A DNA stretch of 19,021 nt from an uncultured Lachnospiraceae bacterium (GTDB lineage Bacteria > Bacillota > Clostridia > Lachnospirales > Lachnospiraceae). Positions 6,649 through 13,779 of the stretch are shown here, in pieces. The stretch is from the NCBI GenBank assembly GCA_910586955.1, contig CAJUMM010000006.1, forward strand, positions 55,501 through 74,521. The letters are read 5' to 3'. The notes under the pieces are model-generated. The model saw only the letters and a list, made by a program, of their open reading frames with translations. It searched no databases and was not told where the DNA came from. Each line of letters starts with the position of its first letter. Position 1 is the first letter of the stretch. Both the position numbers and the translations under genes were made by a program.

Positions 6649-7979
6649 TACAGATTCAGATCCCTGAAAAAGCCCGCCGGATTATAGATGCTCTTTGGGA
6701 GGCCGGCTATGAGGCCTATGCCGTAGGAGGCTGTGTCCGGGATGCCATTCTGGGCCGGGAGCCGTCGGACTGGGATATTACTACCAATGCGAAACCGGAA
6801 GAGGTTAAGGCCCTTTTTCCCAGGACCGTAGATACAGGAATCCGTCATGGAACAGTGACTGTCCTGCTGGGGGGAGAGGGCTTCGAAGTAACTACCTACC
6901 GGATTGACGGGGAGTATGAGGATGGCCGGCATCCAAAGCAGGTGGCCTTTACCCCGAGCCTTCTGGAAGATTTGAAGAGAAGGGACTTTACCATCAACGC
7001 CATGGCATATAATGAAAGGGAGGGGCTGGTGGATGCCTTTGGAGGCCTCCGGGATCTGGAGAGACGCCGGATCCGCTGTGTAGGCCGCCCGGAAGAACGC
7101 TTTTTTGAGGATGCTCTGCGGATTTTGCGGGCGGTGCGCTTTGCCGCCCAGCTTGGCTTTTCCATTGAAGAAGGAACCAAAGAGGCTGTCTGCGGATTTG
7201 CGCCCCGGCTTTCCCGGATTAGCGCAGAGCGGATTCAGGCTGAGGTGGTGAAGCTGCTGGTTTCGGATCATCCGGAGGCCTGGCGTACCGTCTATGAGAC
7301 AGGGATTACGGCAGTGATCTTGCCGGAGTTTGATGCCTGCATGGAGACGCCCCAGCAAAATCCTCATCACTGTTTTTCTGTAGGAGAGCATACCCTGCGG
7401 GCGTTGACAGAGATTGAGCCGGATAAGGTGCTGCGCCTGGCCATTCTTTTTCACGATATAGGAAAACCCCAGGTGAGGACCCGGGACGAGAGAGGCATAG
7501 ATCATTTCATCCGTCACGGGGAGGTGTCCCAGGAGATTGCGGGGACCGTTTTGCGGCGGCTGAAGTTTGACAACGATACCCTCCGCAGAGTAAAGCATTT
7601 GGTGGGGGTCCACGATTATCTGCAGATTGTCCCTACCCCCAGAGGCGTGCGGCGGGGGGTGTTCCGTATTGGGGAAGAGTACTTTCCGGATTACCTGAAA
7701 GTGCGCCGGGCGGATATTCTGGCCCAGAATCCCCAGGTGATAGAGGAGAAACTGAAAGACCTGAAAGAGGTGGAGCGCCTTTACCGGAAAGAGCTGGAGG
7801 AAAGGAACTGTCTCTCCTTAAAAGAGCTTGCGGTGACGGGAAGAGATCTCATAGAAGCCGGAATGCCGGCAGGGCCGGGACTTGGAAAGGCTCTTAACCG
7901 CCTGCTGGAGCTTGTCATCGAAAACCCCCAATACAATACAAAAGAATATCTCCTTGAGGCTGCGTTTAAACAGGCATAA
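6645..7979 (+). CDS. cca: CCA tRNA nucleotidyltransferase with HD domain
   Basis: This enzyme adds or repairs the 3' CCA end of tRNAs. The head domain has GGCVRD (28-33), the metal-binding pair DWD (42-44), and RRDFTINA (112-119), typical of class II CCA/poly(A) polymerases. A C-terminal HD domain with LFHDIGKP (about 275) suggests added phosphohydrolase activity. The product is 444 residues if started at TTG 6645. That TTG overlaps the proS stop in the sequence TTGA and lies 4 nt after GGGGGAAGG (6632-6640), a strong case for coupled translation. An in-frame GTG at 6591 would lie deep inside proS without a ribosome site and is less likely. Confidence 0.95.
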   Translation: MIQIQIPEKARRIIDALWEAGYEAYAVGGCVRDAILGREPSDWDITTNAKPEEVKALFPRTVDTGIRHGTVTVLLGGEGFEVTTYRIDGEYEDGRHPKQVAFTPSLLEDLKRRDFTINAMAYNEREGLVDAFGGLRDLERRRIRCVGRPEERFFEDALRILRAVRFAAQLGFSIEEGTKEAVCGFAPRLSRISAERIQAEVVKLLVSDHPEAWRTVYETGITAVILPEFDACMETPQQNPHHCFSVGEHTLRALTEIEPDKVLRLAILFHDIGKPQVRTRDERGIDHFIRHGEVSQEIAGTVLRRLKFDNDTLRRVKHLVGVHDYLQIVPTPRGVRRGVFRIGEEYFPDYLKVRRADILAQNPQVIEEKLKDLKEVERLYRKELEERNCLSLKELAVTGRDLIEAGMPAGPGLGKALNRLLELVIENPQYNTKEYLLEAAFKQA

Positions 7980-7981
7980 TA

Positions 7982-8024
7982 CCCTCCGTTTCTTCATAGA
8001 TTTGAAAGGAACGGGGGGATTTTT
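7982..8024 (+). terminator. terminator-like hairpin covering the cotS-like ribosome site
   Basis: Arm 7982-7994 pairs with 8006-8018 over 13 bp (two of them G-T wobbles), with an 11-nt loop. A run of five T follows at 8020-8024, directly before the GTG start at 8025. It would end the proS-cca transcript, and its 3' arm contains the GGGGGG ribosome site of the next gene. Confidence 0.65.
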
Positions 8025-9023
8025 GTGAACGAGAAGGCGCTGCAAATTTTAGAGCAGTATGATATCCGGCTTCTCCGCAGTTTCGGAGGCCGGGGAGCCG
8101 TAATGCTGGAGACGGAACAGGGATTAAAAATATTAAAAGAATTTGCAGGATCGAGGACAAAACTTCCTTTTGAACAGCTTCTCCTTGCCAGACTGGAGGA
8201 GAGGCAGGTCTGCAGGGTAGATCGGGCAGTTGCGAATCTGGAAGGCGCTCTGGTATCCGTAGGAGACTATGAGACGCCTTATCTTTTGAAAAACTGGCCT
8301 TCCGGAAAAGAGTGTGATCCCAGGAGCGAAGAAGATTTGGTGAGAAGTATGAGGGTGCTGGCCCGTATACACCAGGAAGCCAGAGGTGTCTGGCAGGCAT
8401 CCGGGGAGGAAAAGAGGCGTCTTACGGGGGCGAATCGCCGGACGGAATTTGAAAAGCACAACCGGGAGCTGAAGCGGGTGCGGAATTTTATCCGGGAGAA
8501 GCACAGAAAAGGGGATTTTGAGCGGCTTTACCTGAAATATGCGGACGGACTTATGGAGGAGGGGCGCCTTGCCTTAAACCGGCTGGAGGAATCCGGCTAT
8601 GGGGATCTCTATGAGGCTGCCTGCTGTAAGGAACATATCTGCCACGGGGAATATATCCATCACAACATCATTTTGAGCCGGCAGGAGACGGCTGTAGTGA
8701 ATTTCCAGCGCTGCGAGATCAATGTCCAGGTAAACGATATCTGCCTGTTCCTGCGCAAGATTATGGAAAAACAGAATTGGAACGAAACCCTGGCAGGAAA
8801 AATGCTGGGGGCTTATGAACAGGAGCGGCCTCTTTCCAAAGAAGAGCGGTTCTGCCTGGCCGTCTGCCTGTATTATCCCGAAAAGGTGTGGAAGCTGGCC
8901 CATCACTATTATCACACCAATAAGGCCTGGATTCCGGAGAAAAGCGCCGAAAAACTGGAGGTATTTCTGGAACAAGAGGACCGCAGGAAAAAAATGCTGA
9001 GGAATACCCTGGGGTTACATTGA
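8025..9023 (+). CDS. CotS-family spore coat protein (kinase-like fold)
   Basis: This 332-residue protein resembles the CotS/YutH spore coat family, which has an aminoglycoside-phosphotransferase/choline kinase fold. Matching features are the start pattern LEQYDIRLLRSFGGRGAVML, LLKNWPSGKECD, the catalytic-loop equivalent H207-G-E209-Y-I-H-H-N214, N226-F-Q-R-C, and the C-terminal PEKVWKLAHHYY. True kinases of this fold have Asp at positions 209 and 226; here they are Glu and Asn, so the protein is probably not an active kinase. The GTG start follows GGGGGGA by 5 nt. The family is made in the mother cell during sporulation and deposited on the coat. Its ribosome site is inside a hairpin. Confidence 0.85.
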   Translation: MNEKALQILEQYDIRLLRSFGGRGAVMLETEQGLKILKEFAGSRTKLPFEQLLLARLEERQVCRVDRAVANLEGALVSVGDYETPYLLKNWPSGKECDPRSEEDLVRSMRVLARIHQEARGVWQASGEEKRRLTGANRRTEFEKHNRELKRVRNFIREKHRKGDFERLYLKYADGLMEEGRLALNRLEESGYGDLYEAACCKEHICHGEYIHHNIILSRQETAVVNFQRCEINVQVNDICLFLRKIMEKQNWNETLAGKMLGAYEQERPLSKEERFCLAVCLYYPEKVWKLAHHYYHTNKAWIPEKSAEKLEVFLEQEDRRKKMLRNTLGLH

Positions 9024-9048
9024 CTTTTTTTGCTAAATTGATTAAAAT
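9020..9048 (+). promoter_or_regulatory. promoter of the phosphoglucomutase gene
   Basis: TTGACT (9020-9025) and TAAAAT (9043-9048) are 17 bp apart. The -35 box overlaps the stop codon of the cotS-like gene. Confidence 0.75.
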
Positions 9049-9100
9049 CATAGGTAAATAAAAGCATGTCAATGTGCAAAATATAAGGATGGGATGTAAA

Positions 9101-10786
9101 ATGATGTATTTAGAAGAGTACAAACGTTGGATGGAAGCAGATTTGGAAGACCCGGCATTGAAGGAAGAGCTGGAAGCGGTGCAGGGAAAAGAGGAAGAGA
9201 TCAAAGATCGCTTTGCTGTGGCCCTGAAATTCGGTACGGCGGGATTGCGGGGCGTGCTGGGAGCCGGCTCTAACCGGATGAATATCTACGTGGTGCGCCA
9301 GGCTACCCAGGGCCTTGCAAACTGGGTGAAGACCCAGGGGGGAAACCAGCTGGTGGCTATCAGCTACGACAGCCGTATCAACAGCGACGTGTTTGCCAGA
9401 ACCGCTGCCTGCGTACTGGCTGCCAACGGAATCAAGGTCCGCATTTACGATGCGCTGATGCCCGTTCCGGCCTTGAGCTTTGCCACCCGCTACTATAAGG
9501 CAAATGCGGGCATTATGGTGACGGCTTCCCATAATCCGGCTAAATATAACGGCTACAAGGCCTACGGGCCCGACGGCTGCCAGATGACGGACGAGGCGGC
9601 GGACATTGTGTACGCCGAGATCCAGAAGACGGACATCCTCACCGGTGCAAAGATGATGGATTTTGAGGAGGGGATGAAGGCCGGCCTTATCGCTTACGTA
9701 GGCGAGGATTGCAAGGAAGCCCTTTACGATGCCATCAAGGCCCGCAGCGTGCGCCCGGGAATCTGTGAGACTGCAGGGCTGAAGCTGGTATATTCGCCCT
9801 TAAACGGATCCGGACTGGTGCCCGTTACCCGTGTATTGAAAGATATCGGCATTACGGATATTACCATTGTACCGGAGCAGCAGTATCCCGACGGCAATTT
9901 CCCCACCTGCCCCTATCCCAATCCGGAGATTTTTGAGGCCCTCCGGCTGGGCCTTGAGCTTGCCGAAAAGTCCGGGGCGGACCTGATGCTGGCTACGGAT
10001 CCGGATGCGGACCGGGTGGGCATCGCCATGAAATGCCCGGACGGCAGCTATGAGCTGGTATCCGGCAATGAGGTAGGTGTGCTTCTGTTAGACTATATCT
10101 GTGCCGGCCGCATGGAAAAGGGAACCATGCCGGAGAAAGCGGTTGCGGTGAAATCCATTGTATCCACGCCTCTTGCAGACGCAGTGGCGGACAATTACGG
10201 CGTAGAGCTTCGAAGCGTTCTTACGGGTTTCAAGTGGATTGGGGATCAGATTGCCCAGCTGGAGGCGGCAGGAGAGGTGGAACGCTTCATTTTCGGTTTT
10301 GAAGAGAGCTACGGATATTTGGCAGGCCCCTATGTGCGGGACAAAGACGCCATTATCGGCTCTATGCTGATTTGTGAAATGGCGGCATACTACCGCAGCA
10401 TCGGTTCTTCCATTAAGCAGAGGCTGGAAGAGATTTATGATAAGTACGGACGTTATCTGAATAAAGTAGACAGCTTTGAATTCCCCGGACTGTCAGGCAT
10501 GGACAAGATGACGGGGATTATGGATGATCTGCGCCGGAATCCTCCGGCAGAGATTGGCGGATACCCGGTAGTGAAGGTGACGGATCTCAAGAAGACGGAA
10601 GAGACCGGGCTTCCGGCGGCTAATGTGCTGATTTACAAGCTGGAAGGGGGCCCGGAAGTAATTGTGCGTCCCTCCGGTACGGAGCCCAAGATTAAGACCT
10701 ACTTTACCACTATGGGAAAAGATCTGGAGGAAGCCCAGGCCCAGAAAGATCAGCTTGCGGCGGCTTTGAAACCTATCTTTTCATAA
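9101..10786 (+). CDS. alpha-phosphoglucomutase/phosphomannomutase family
   Basis: This enzyme interconverts hexose 1-phosphate and 6-phosphate, most likely glucose 1- and 6-phosphate, for glycogen, cell-envelope and galactose metabolism. Signature regions are the phosphoserine loop VTASHNPAKYNGYK (about 140), the metal loop DPDADRVGI (about 305), the sugar loop GFEESYGYL (about 410), and the phosphate-binding RPSGTEPKIKTY near the C terminus. At about 561 residues it matches the PgcA/PGM2-like group. Two adjacent ATGs (9101 and 9104) and one at 9089 are possible; AAGGA at 9085 favours 9101 or 9104. It has its own promoter and is followed after 15 bp by mazG, probably in one transcript. Confidence 0.95.
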   Translation: MMYLEEYKRWMEADLEDPALKEELEAVQGKEEEIKDRFAVALKFGTAGLRGVLGAGSNRMNIYVVRQATQGLANWVKTQGGNQLVAISYDSRINSDVFARTAACVLAANGIKVRIYDALMPVPALSFATRYYKANAGIMVTASHNPAKYNGYKAYGPDGCQMTDEAADIVYAEIQKTDILTGAKMMDFEEGMKAGLIAYVGEDCKEALYDAIKARSVRPGICETAGLKLVYSPLNGSGLVPVTRVLKDIGITDITIVPEQQYPDGNFPTCPYPNPEIFEALRLGLELAEKSGADLMLATDPDADRVGIAMKCPDGSYELVSGNEVGVLLLDYICAGRMEKGTMPEKAVAVKSIVSTPLADAVADNYGVELRSVLTGFKWIGDQIAQLEAAGEVERFIFGFEESYGYLAGPYVRDKDAIIGSMLICEMAAYYRSIGSSIKQRLEEIYDKYGRYLNKVDSFEFPGLSGMDKMTGIMDDLRRNPPAEIGGYPVVKVTDLKKTEETGLPAANVLIYKLEGGPEVIVRPSGTEPKIKTYFTTMGKDLEEAQAQKDQLAAALKPIFS

Positions 10787-10801
10787 GAGGCAGGGGCAGA
10801 C

Positions 10802-11194
10802 ATGGAAAAGAGATATACTTATGAAGAATTACTGGGGATTGTGGCCGAGCTCCGGGGAGAGCAGGGATGTCCCTGGGACAAGGCCCAGACCCATGAGAGC
10901 CTGATCAAATGCCTGCAGGAAGAGAGCGGCGAGGTTATTCAGGCTATTGAAAATAAGGATGACGAAAATCTCTGCGAGGAATTGGGTGACGTGTTTCTCC
11001 AGGTACTGATGCACAGCCAGATTGCGGCGGAAGAGCAGCGCTTTACCATAGAGGATGTGGTGGACATGCTGGCGAAGAAGCTGGTGCGCCGCCATCCCCA
11101 TGTATTTGGCGAGGGGAAAGCCCTCACTCCGGAGGAAGGCCTGGCCAGCTGGGAGGCTGTAAAACGGATGGAGAAAGAGGCCAGAAGACGATAA
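10802..11194 (+). CDS. mazG: MazG-family nucleoside triphosphate pyrophosphohydrolase
   Basis: This single-domain MazG protein of 130 residues is predicted to hydrolyse NTPs or dNTPs to monophosphates and pyrophosphate (house-cleaning). It shows CPWDKAQTHESL, the metal ligands in QEESGEVIQAI and ENLCEELGDVFLQVL (EExxE and ExxD), and the C-terminal RRHPHVFG. It lacks the second MazG copy of E. coli and the methylase domain of B. subtilis YabN. ATG 10802 follows AGGGG at 10792. It opens the block that continues to divIC, an order also known in B. subtilis. Confidence 0.93.
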   Translation: MEKRYTYEELLGIVAELRGEQGCPWDKAQTHESLIKCLQEESGEVIQAIENKDDENLCEELGDVFLQVLMHSQIAAEEQRFTIEDVVDMLAKKLVRRHPHVFGEGKALTPEEGLASWEAVKRMEKEARRR

Positions 11195-11209
11195 AATAAG
11201 GGAAACTCC

Positions 11210-11238
11210 TTGACAAACAGGCAAGAAACGGGTATAAA
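11210..11238 (+). promoter_or_regulatory. strong promoter of hup
   Basis: A perfect TTGACA (11210-11215) and TATAAA (11233-11238) are 17 bp apart. This leaves an mRNA leader of about 75 nt before hup. Confidence 0.85.
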
Positions 11239-11251
11239 TAGGAAAGAAGAT

Positions 11252-11296
11252 ATGGACAAACACACACACAGACATATCATCGAAACAATAAAATAG
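11252..11296 (+). CDS. possible 14-residue leader peptide upstream of hup
   Basis: The frame MDKHTHRHIIETIK begins about 10 nt after the likely transcription start, with AGGAAAG just upstream, and ends in TAG at 11294. Three of its 14 codons are His. It may be a leader peptide or a chance frame in a CA-rich leader. Confidence 0.25.
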   Translation: MDKHTHRHIIETIK

Positions 11297-11318
11297 AAAA
11301 TTTCAGGAGGAAACACCC

Positions 11319-11591
11319 ATGAACAGAATGGAATTAGTAGCTGCGATTGCAGAGAAGACGGAGTTGTCGAAGAAGGACGCAGAGAAGGCTCTTAAGGCTT
11401 TCACGGACGTTGTGGCAGAGGAGCTGAAGAAGGGCGAGAAGATCCAGCTGGTAGGCTTCGGAACCTTTGAGGTGTCCGAGAGACCGGCCAGAGAGGGAAG
11501 AAATCCCCAGACCGGCAAGACCATGCAGATTGCAGCCTCCAAGGCTCCCAAATTCAAAGCGGGCAAGGCACTGAAGGACGCCCTGAACTAA
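11319..11591 (+). CDS. hup: HU-family DNA-binding protein
   Basis: This 90-residue nucleoid protein bends and compacts DNA as a dimer. The sequence is a full-length HU: the N-terminal MNRMELVAAIAEKTELSKKDAEKAL helices, the core GEKIQLVGFGTFEV, and the beta-arm RPAREGRNPQTGKTMQI ending in the proline-tipped motif NPQTG. ATG follows AGGAGG at a good distance. It has the strongest-looking promoter in the window, as expected for an abundant protein. Translation of rqcP begins three bases after its stop. Confidence 0.98.
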   Translation: MNRMELVAAIAEKTELSKKDAEKALKAFTDVVAEELKKGEKIQLVGFGTFEVSERPAREGRNPQTGKTMQIAASKAPKFKAGKALKDALN

Positions 11592-11594
11592 ACC

Positions 11595-11834
11595 ATGCGT
11601 CTGGATAAATATTTAAAGATTTCCCGTTTGATTAAGCGGAGAACGGTAGCCAATGAAGCCTGCGATGCAGGGCGCGTTTTGGTTAACGGCAAGACGGCCA
11701 AAGCCTCTGTGAATGTGAAGGCAGGGGACGTGATTGAGATTCAGTTCGGAACCCGGTCCGTGAAGGTGGAGGTTCTGGATGTGCAGGAGACCGTGAAGAA
11801 GGACGAGGCAAAAGAATTGTACCGTTATCTTTAA
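11595..11834 (+). CDS. rqcP: RqcP-type S4 RNA-binding protein (YabO/Hsp15-like)
   Basis: This 79-residue protein is almost entirely an S4 domain (MRLDKYLKISRLIKRRTVANEACDAGRVLVNG). Its B. subtilis relative RqcP (YabO) works with RqcH to add alanine tails to stalled nascent chains on the 50S subunit in ribosome quality control. Family and position, directly before yabP-yabQ-divIC, agree with this. It starts 3 bp after the hup stop with no clear ribosome site of its own, so translation is probably coupled to hup. Confidence 0.92.
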   Translation: MRLDKYLKISRLIKRRTVANEACDAGRVLVNGKTAKASVNVKAGDVIEIQFGTRSVKVEVLDVQETVKKDEAKELYRYL

Positions 11835-11847
11835 ATCTGGAATAAAG

Positions 11848-11903
11848 AAAAGGACCTTTTAATATATTTAACTGTAGGTTAATATGTTAGGAGGTCTTTT
11901 TTT
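11848..11903 (+). terminator. long hairpin with U-tract covering the yabP ribosome site
   Basis: Bases 11848-11872 pair with 11878-11900 over about 23 bp, with two single-base bulges (11853 and 11867), a few wobble pairs and a 5-nt loop. T continues to 11903, giving a run of seven T. It looks like the terminator of hup-rqcP, but its 3' arm contains the AGGAGG (11889-11894) of yabP, and the TTG start at 11902 lies in the T run. Confidence 0.7.
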
Positions 11904-12186
11904 GGAAGAAAAGCAGTATTCAAAGGCTCACAAGCTTTTGCTGAACAATAGAAGGACAGGTACTGTCAGCGGCGTAACGGATGTCATTTCTTTCGATATC
12001 GCGGAGATCCTGCTGGAGACAGAGCAGGGTATGCTGACCATCAAAGGGTCGGACCTGCACGTGAACCGTATTGCCCTGGACAAGGGCGAGGTGGATTTTG
12101 AAGGGCGGATCGATCAGATGGCCTATTCCGAAGTGACAGACTTCCAGAGGACCGGAGCGTCCCTGCTGGGCCGCCTGTTTAAATAG
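11902..12186 (+). CDS. yabP: sporulation protein YabP
   Basis: This 94-residue protein matches the YabP family: HKLLLNNRRTGTVSGVTDVISFD, then ILLETEQGMLTIKGSDLHVNRI and DKGEVDFEGRID. YabP is made in the mother cell and is needed for normal sporulation in B. subtilis; its biochemical role is not established. TTG 11902 is chosen because AGGAGG (11889-11894) lies 7 nt upstream; the ATG at 11884 precedes that site. It is followed after 5 bp by yabQ. Expression must get past or avoid the hairpin over its ribosome site. Confidence 0.92.
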   Translation: MEEKQYSKAHKLLLNNRRTGTVSGVTDVISFDIAEILLETEQGMLTIKGSDLHVNRIALDKGEVDFEGRIDQMAYSEVTDFQRTGASLLGRLFK

Positions 12187-12191
12187 AGCCT

Positions 12192-12533
12192 ATGAGCGAA
12201 GGAATTCTGTTTGAGCTTCAATTTTTCTTCCGGGCCTTCCTTTGGGGCGTTTTCATGATGATCCTCTATGATTTGATCCGGATTTTCCGCAGACTGATCC
12301 GGCACGGCACCATAGCCATAGCGGTGGAGGATATTTTATACTGGCTGGTGTGCGGCGTGCTGATTTTCCGTATGCTGTATCTGGAGAACAGCGGAGCAAT
12401 CCGGGGCTTTGCCATAGCGGCTGTTGTGCTTGGGATGTTATTGTATTTGCAATTCACAAAGTTATTAAATAAACTAAGAAAAAAATTGCATAGTTCTGTA
12501 AAAAGGTTTATACTATACCTAAAGTCGTCTTAA
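12192..12533 (+). CDS. yabQ: spore cortex biosynthesis protein YabQ
   Basis: This 113-residue membrane protein has about three hydrophobic segments: residues 5-25 (LFELQFFFRAFLWGVFMMIL), 45-65 (VEDILYWLVCGVLIFRML) and 70-88. The motif YDLIRIFRRL follows the first segment, and a basic tail closes it. This is the YabQ pattern; in B. subtilis YabQ is required for the spore cortex and localises to the mother-cell side of the forespore membrane. The start lies 5 bp after the yabP stop with a poor ribosome site, so coupling to yabP is likely. Identity is supported by the yabP-yabQ-divIC order. Confidence 0.92.
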   Translation: MSEGILFELQFFFRAFLWGVFMMILYDLIRIFRRLIRHGTIAIAVEDILYWLVCGVLIFRMLYLENSGAIRGFAIAAVVLGMLLYLQFTKLLNKLRKKLHSSVKRFILYLKSS

Positions 12534-12566
12534 ATATGGAAGAATGTCCGGAAGGAGGGAACCGCA

Positions 12567-12875
12567 ATGGCTATGACAAAGACGAGACGTGCCTTAAAGA
12601 GAAAAAAACGGCTGGAGCTCCGCATCATTACTTTCACCGTTCTGTGCCTGCTGGTTGTGGTTTCCTTCGGGGAGATGCAGCTGAAACAGAAGAATGAGGC
12701 GTATCAGCGGCAGGAGGAAGAGCTGATGGCCCAGCTTGAGAAAGAGGAACAGCGGGCCCGGGAGATAGAGGAGTTAAAAAAATACGTCCAGACCAAGAAG
12801 TATGTAGAAGAAGTTGCCAAAGAGCGGCTTGGTCTTGTCTATGAGGATGAAATCCTTTTTAAAGCGGTAGAGTAA
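12567..12875 (+). CDS. divIC: FtsB/DivIC-family septum formation protein
   Basis: This 102-residue bitopic protein has a short basic cytoplasmic end (TKTRRALKRKKRLELR), one membrane segment (about 18-35), a Glu/Gln-rich coiled coil (about 40-72) and the C-terminal motif YVEEVAKERLGLVYEDEILF. DivIC/FtsB joins FtsL and DivIB/FtsQ at the division site to control septal peptidoglycan synthesis. ATG follows GGAGGG at a good distance. It is the last gene of the block and ends at a strong terminator shared with the convergent araC gene. Confidence 0.95.
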   Translation: MAMTKTRRALKRKKRLELRIITFTVLCLLVVVSFGEMQLKQKNEAYQRQEEELMAQLEKEEQRAREIEELKKYVQTKKYVEEVAKERLGLVYEDEILFKAVE

Positions 12876-12908
12876 AAAGTCTTCAGCCTGGCGGCTGGAG
12901 GCTTTTTT
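12876..12908. terminator. bidirectional terminator between divIC and araC
   Basis: A stem of about 14 bp with loop TGGC is built from the arm AGTCTTCAGCC and its partner GGCTGGAGGCT, with A runs on one side and T runs on the other. It can serve divIC on the + strand and the araC-type gene on the - strand, whose stop codon (12883-12885) is inside the stem. Confidence 0.9.
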
Positions 12909-13752
12909 CGTTCTGCCTGGATTGCTTCCGGTATTCGATGGGGCTGATTCCCTGAATCCGGCGGAAGCTCTGGGAAAAGTAGCTGGGAGAAGAGAAGCCT
13001 AAGGCGTCTGCAATTTCCGAGAGGGAGGTCCGGGTTTCCGACAGCAGATAGAGGCTTTCTTTGATCCGGCAGGAGAGCAGGTAGTTAATGGGGGAAGTGC
13101 CGTACTCTTTGGTGAAGGCGTGGGCCAGATAATACTTGCTCACATGGGCAACAGAGGCCAGAGTGTCCAGAGTCAGGTTTTCTTTGAAATGATGGTCGAT
13201 ATAACGGCGGACTACAGCACACTCTCTGCTGGATTTGCGGGTAGAGGGGATAAAGGTTACGGTAAATTCGCTGCGCCGCATAAGAAGGAGCAGAATCACT
13301 TCCAGGATATCCTGGCAGATAATATTGTAGCCCGGCAGATGGGTTTCGATCTCGCCAATCAGGCTTTTCAGGTAAAAGAGAAGCTGTTCCTTGTCGGATT
13401 GGTAGTGGACGATGGAGTAACCGTTGCTGCCGTCATCCCCGGACAGGGCTTCCAGGCCGTCTACGCCCATAACAATATATTCCAGGGGGTGTTCCTCGGA
13501 ACTGACCTCCGTGTGTTCGATGTTGGAATTTACGGTGATAACATCTCCGGTGTTGATGGGGTGAGTGCTGTTTACCAGTTTCAGGCGTCCCCGGCCGCCG
13601 GTGATAAAAAATACTTCGGCGCAGGGGTGGGTATGGAGGATAGAACGCCATTCGCTGCTGTAGCGGGCAACGCTCACATAGAGAAGCTTGGTGACAGAGC
13701 GGTCTACCGGATTTACGGCCAGGGGATCCAGGACATAACAATTCGTGCTCAT
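12883..13752 (-). CDS. AraC-family transcriptional regulator
   Basis: This 289-residue regulator has an N-terminal cupin sensor domain (HTHPCAEVFFITGGRGRL, about residues 40-57) and a C-terminal double helix-turn-helix (about 185-280, including LDTLASVAHVSKYYLAHAFTKEYG and LSEIADALGFSSPSYFSQSFRRIQGISPIEYR). Proteins of this build sense a sugar and activate nearby catabolic operons. Its start (ATG at 13752, after AAGGAG on the - strand) faces the divergent sugar operon, which makes that operon the likely target. The shared control region carries repeated AGCAATATA sites at both ends, suggesting control of both the operon and itself. Confidence 0.93.
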   Translation of the reverse strand: MSTNCYVLDPLAVNPVDRSVTKLLYVSVARYSSEWRSILHTHPCAEVFFITGGRGRLKLVNSTHPINTGDVITVNSNIEHTEVSSEEHPLEYIVMGVDGLEALSGDDGSNGYSIVHYQSDKEQLLFYLKSLIGEIETHLPGYNIICQDILEVILLLLMRRSEFTVTFIPSTRKSSRECAVVRRYIDHHFKENLTLDTLASVAHVSKYYLAHAFTKEYGTSPINYLLSCRIKESLYLLSETRTSLSEIADALGFSSPSYFSQSFRRIQGISPIEYRKQSRQNEKSLQPPG

Positions 13753-13779
13753 AGCGTAAAACTCCTTGAAAATTAATAA

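Noticed and set aside
5050..7613. Two long - strand frames opposite proS and cca
   Set aside because: Both lie entirely opposite well-identified genes, and their translations show no domain or plausible membrane pattern.
9017..9075. Inverted repeat ACATTGAC ... GTCAATGT flanking the phosphoglucomutase promoter
   Set aside because: It is a perfect 8-bp repeat, but with a 43-bp spacer several such pairs are expected by chance in a window this size, and one arm is explained by the -35 box and stop codon.
11860..11888. Possible sigma-E promoter inside the yabP hairpin (TAATATA, then AATATGTT 14 bp later)
   Set aside because: The -10 match is only 5 of 8, and transcription would begin after the ribosome site, leaving a leaderless message.
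13120..13776. Plus-strand frame opposite the araC-type gene
   Set aside because: It is a shadow of the regulator, which has clear cupin and helix-turn-helix domains on the - strand.
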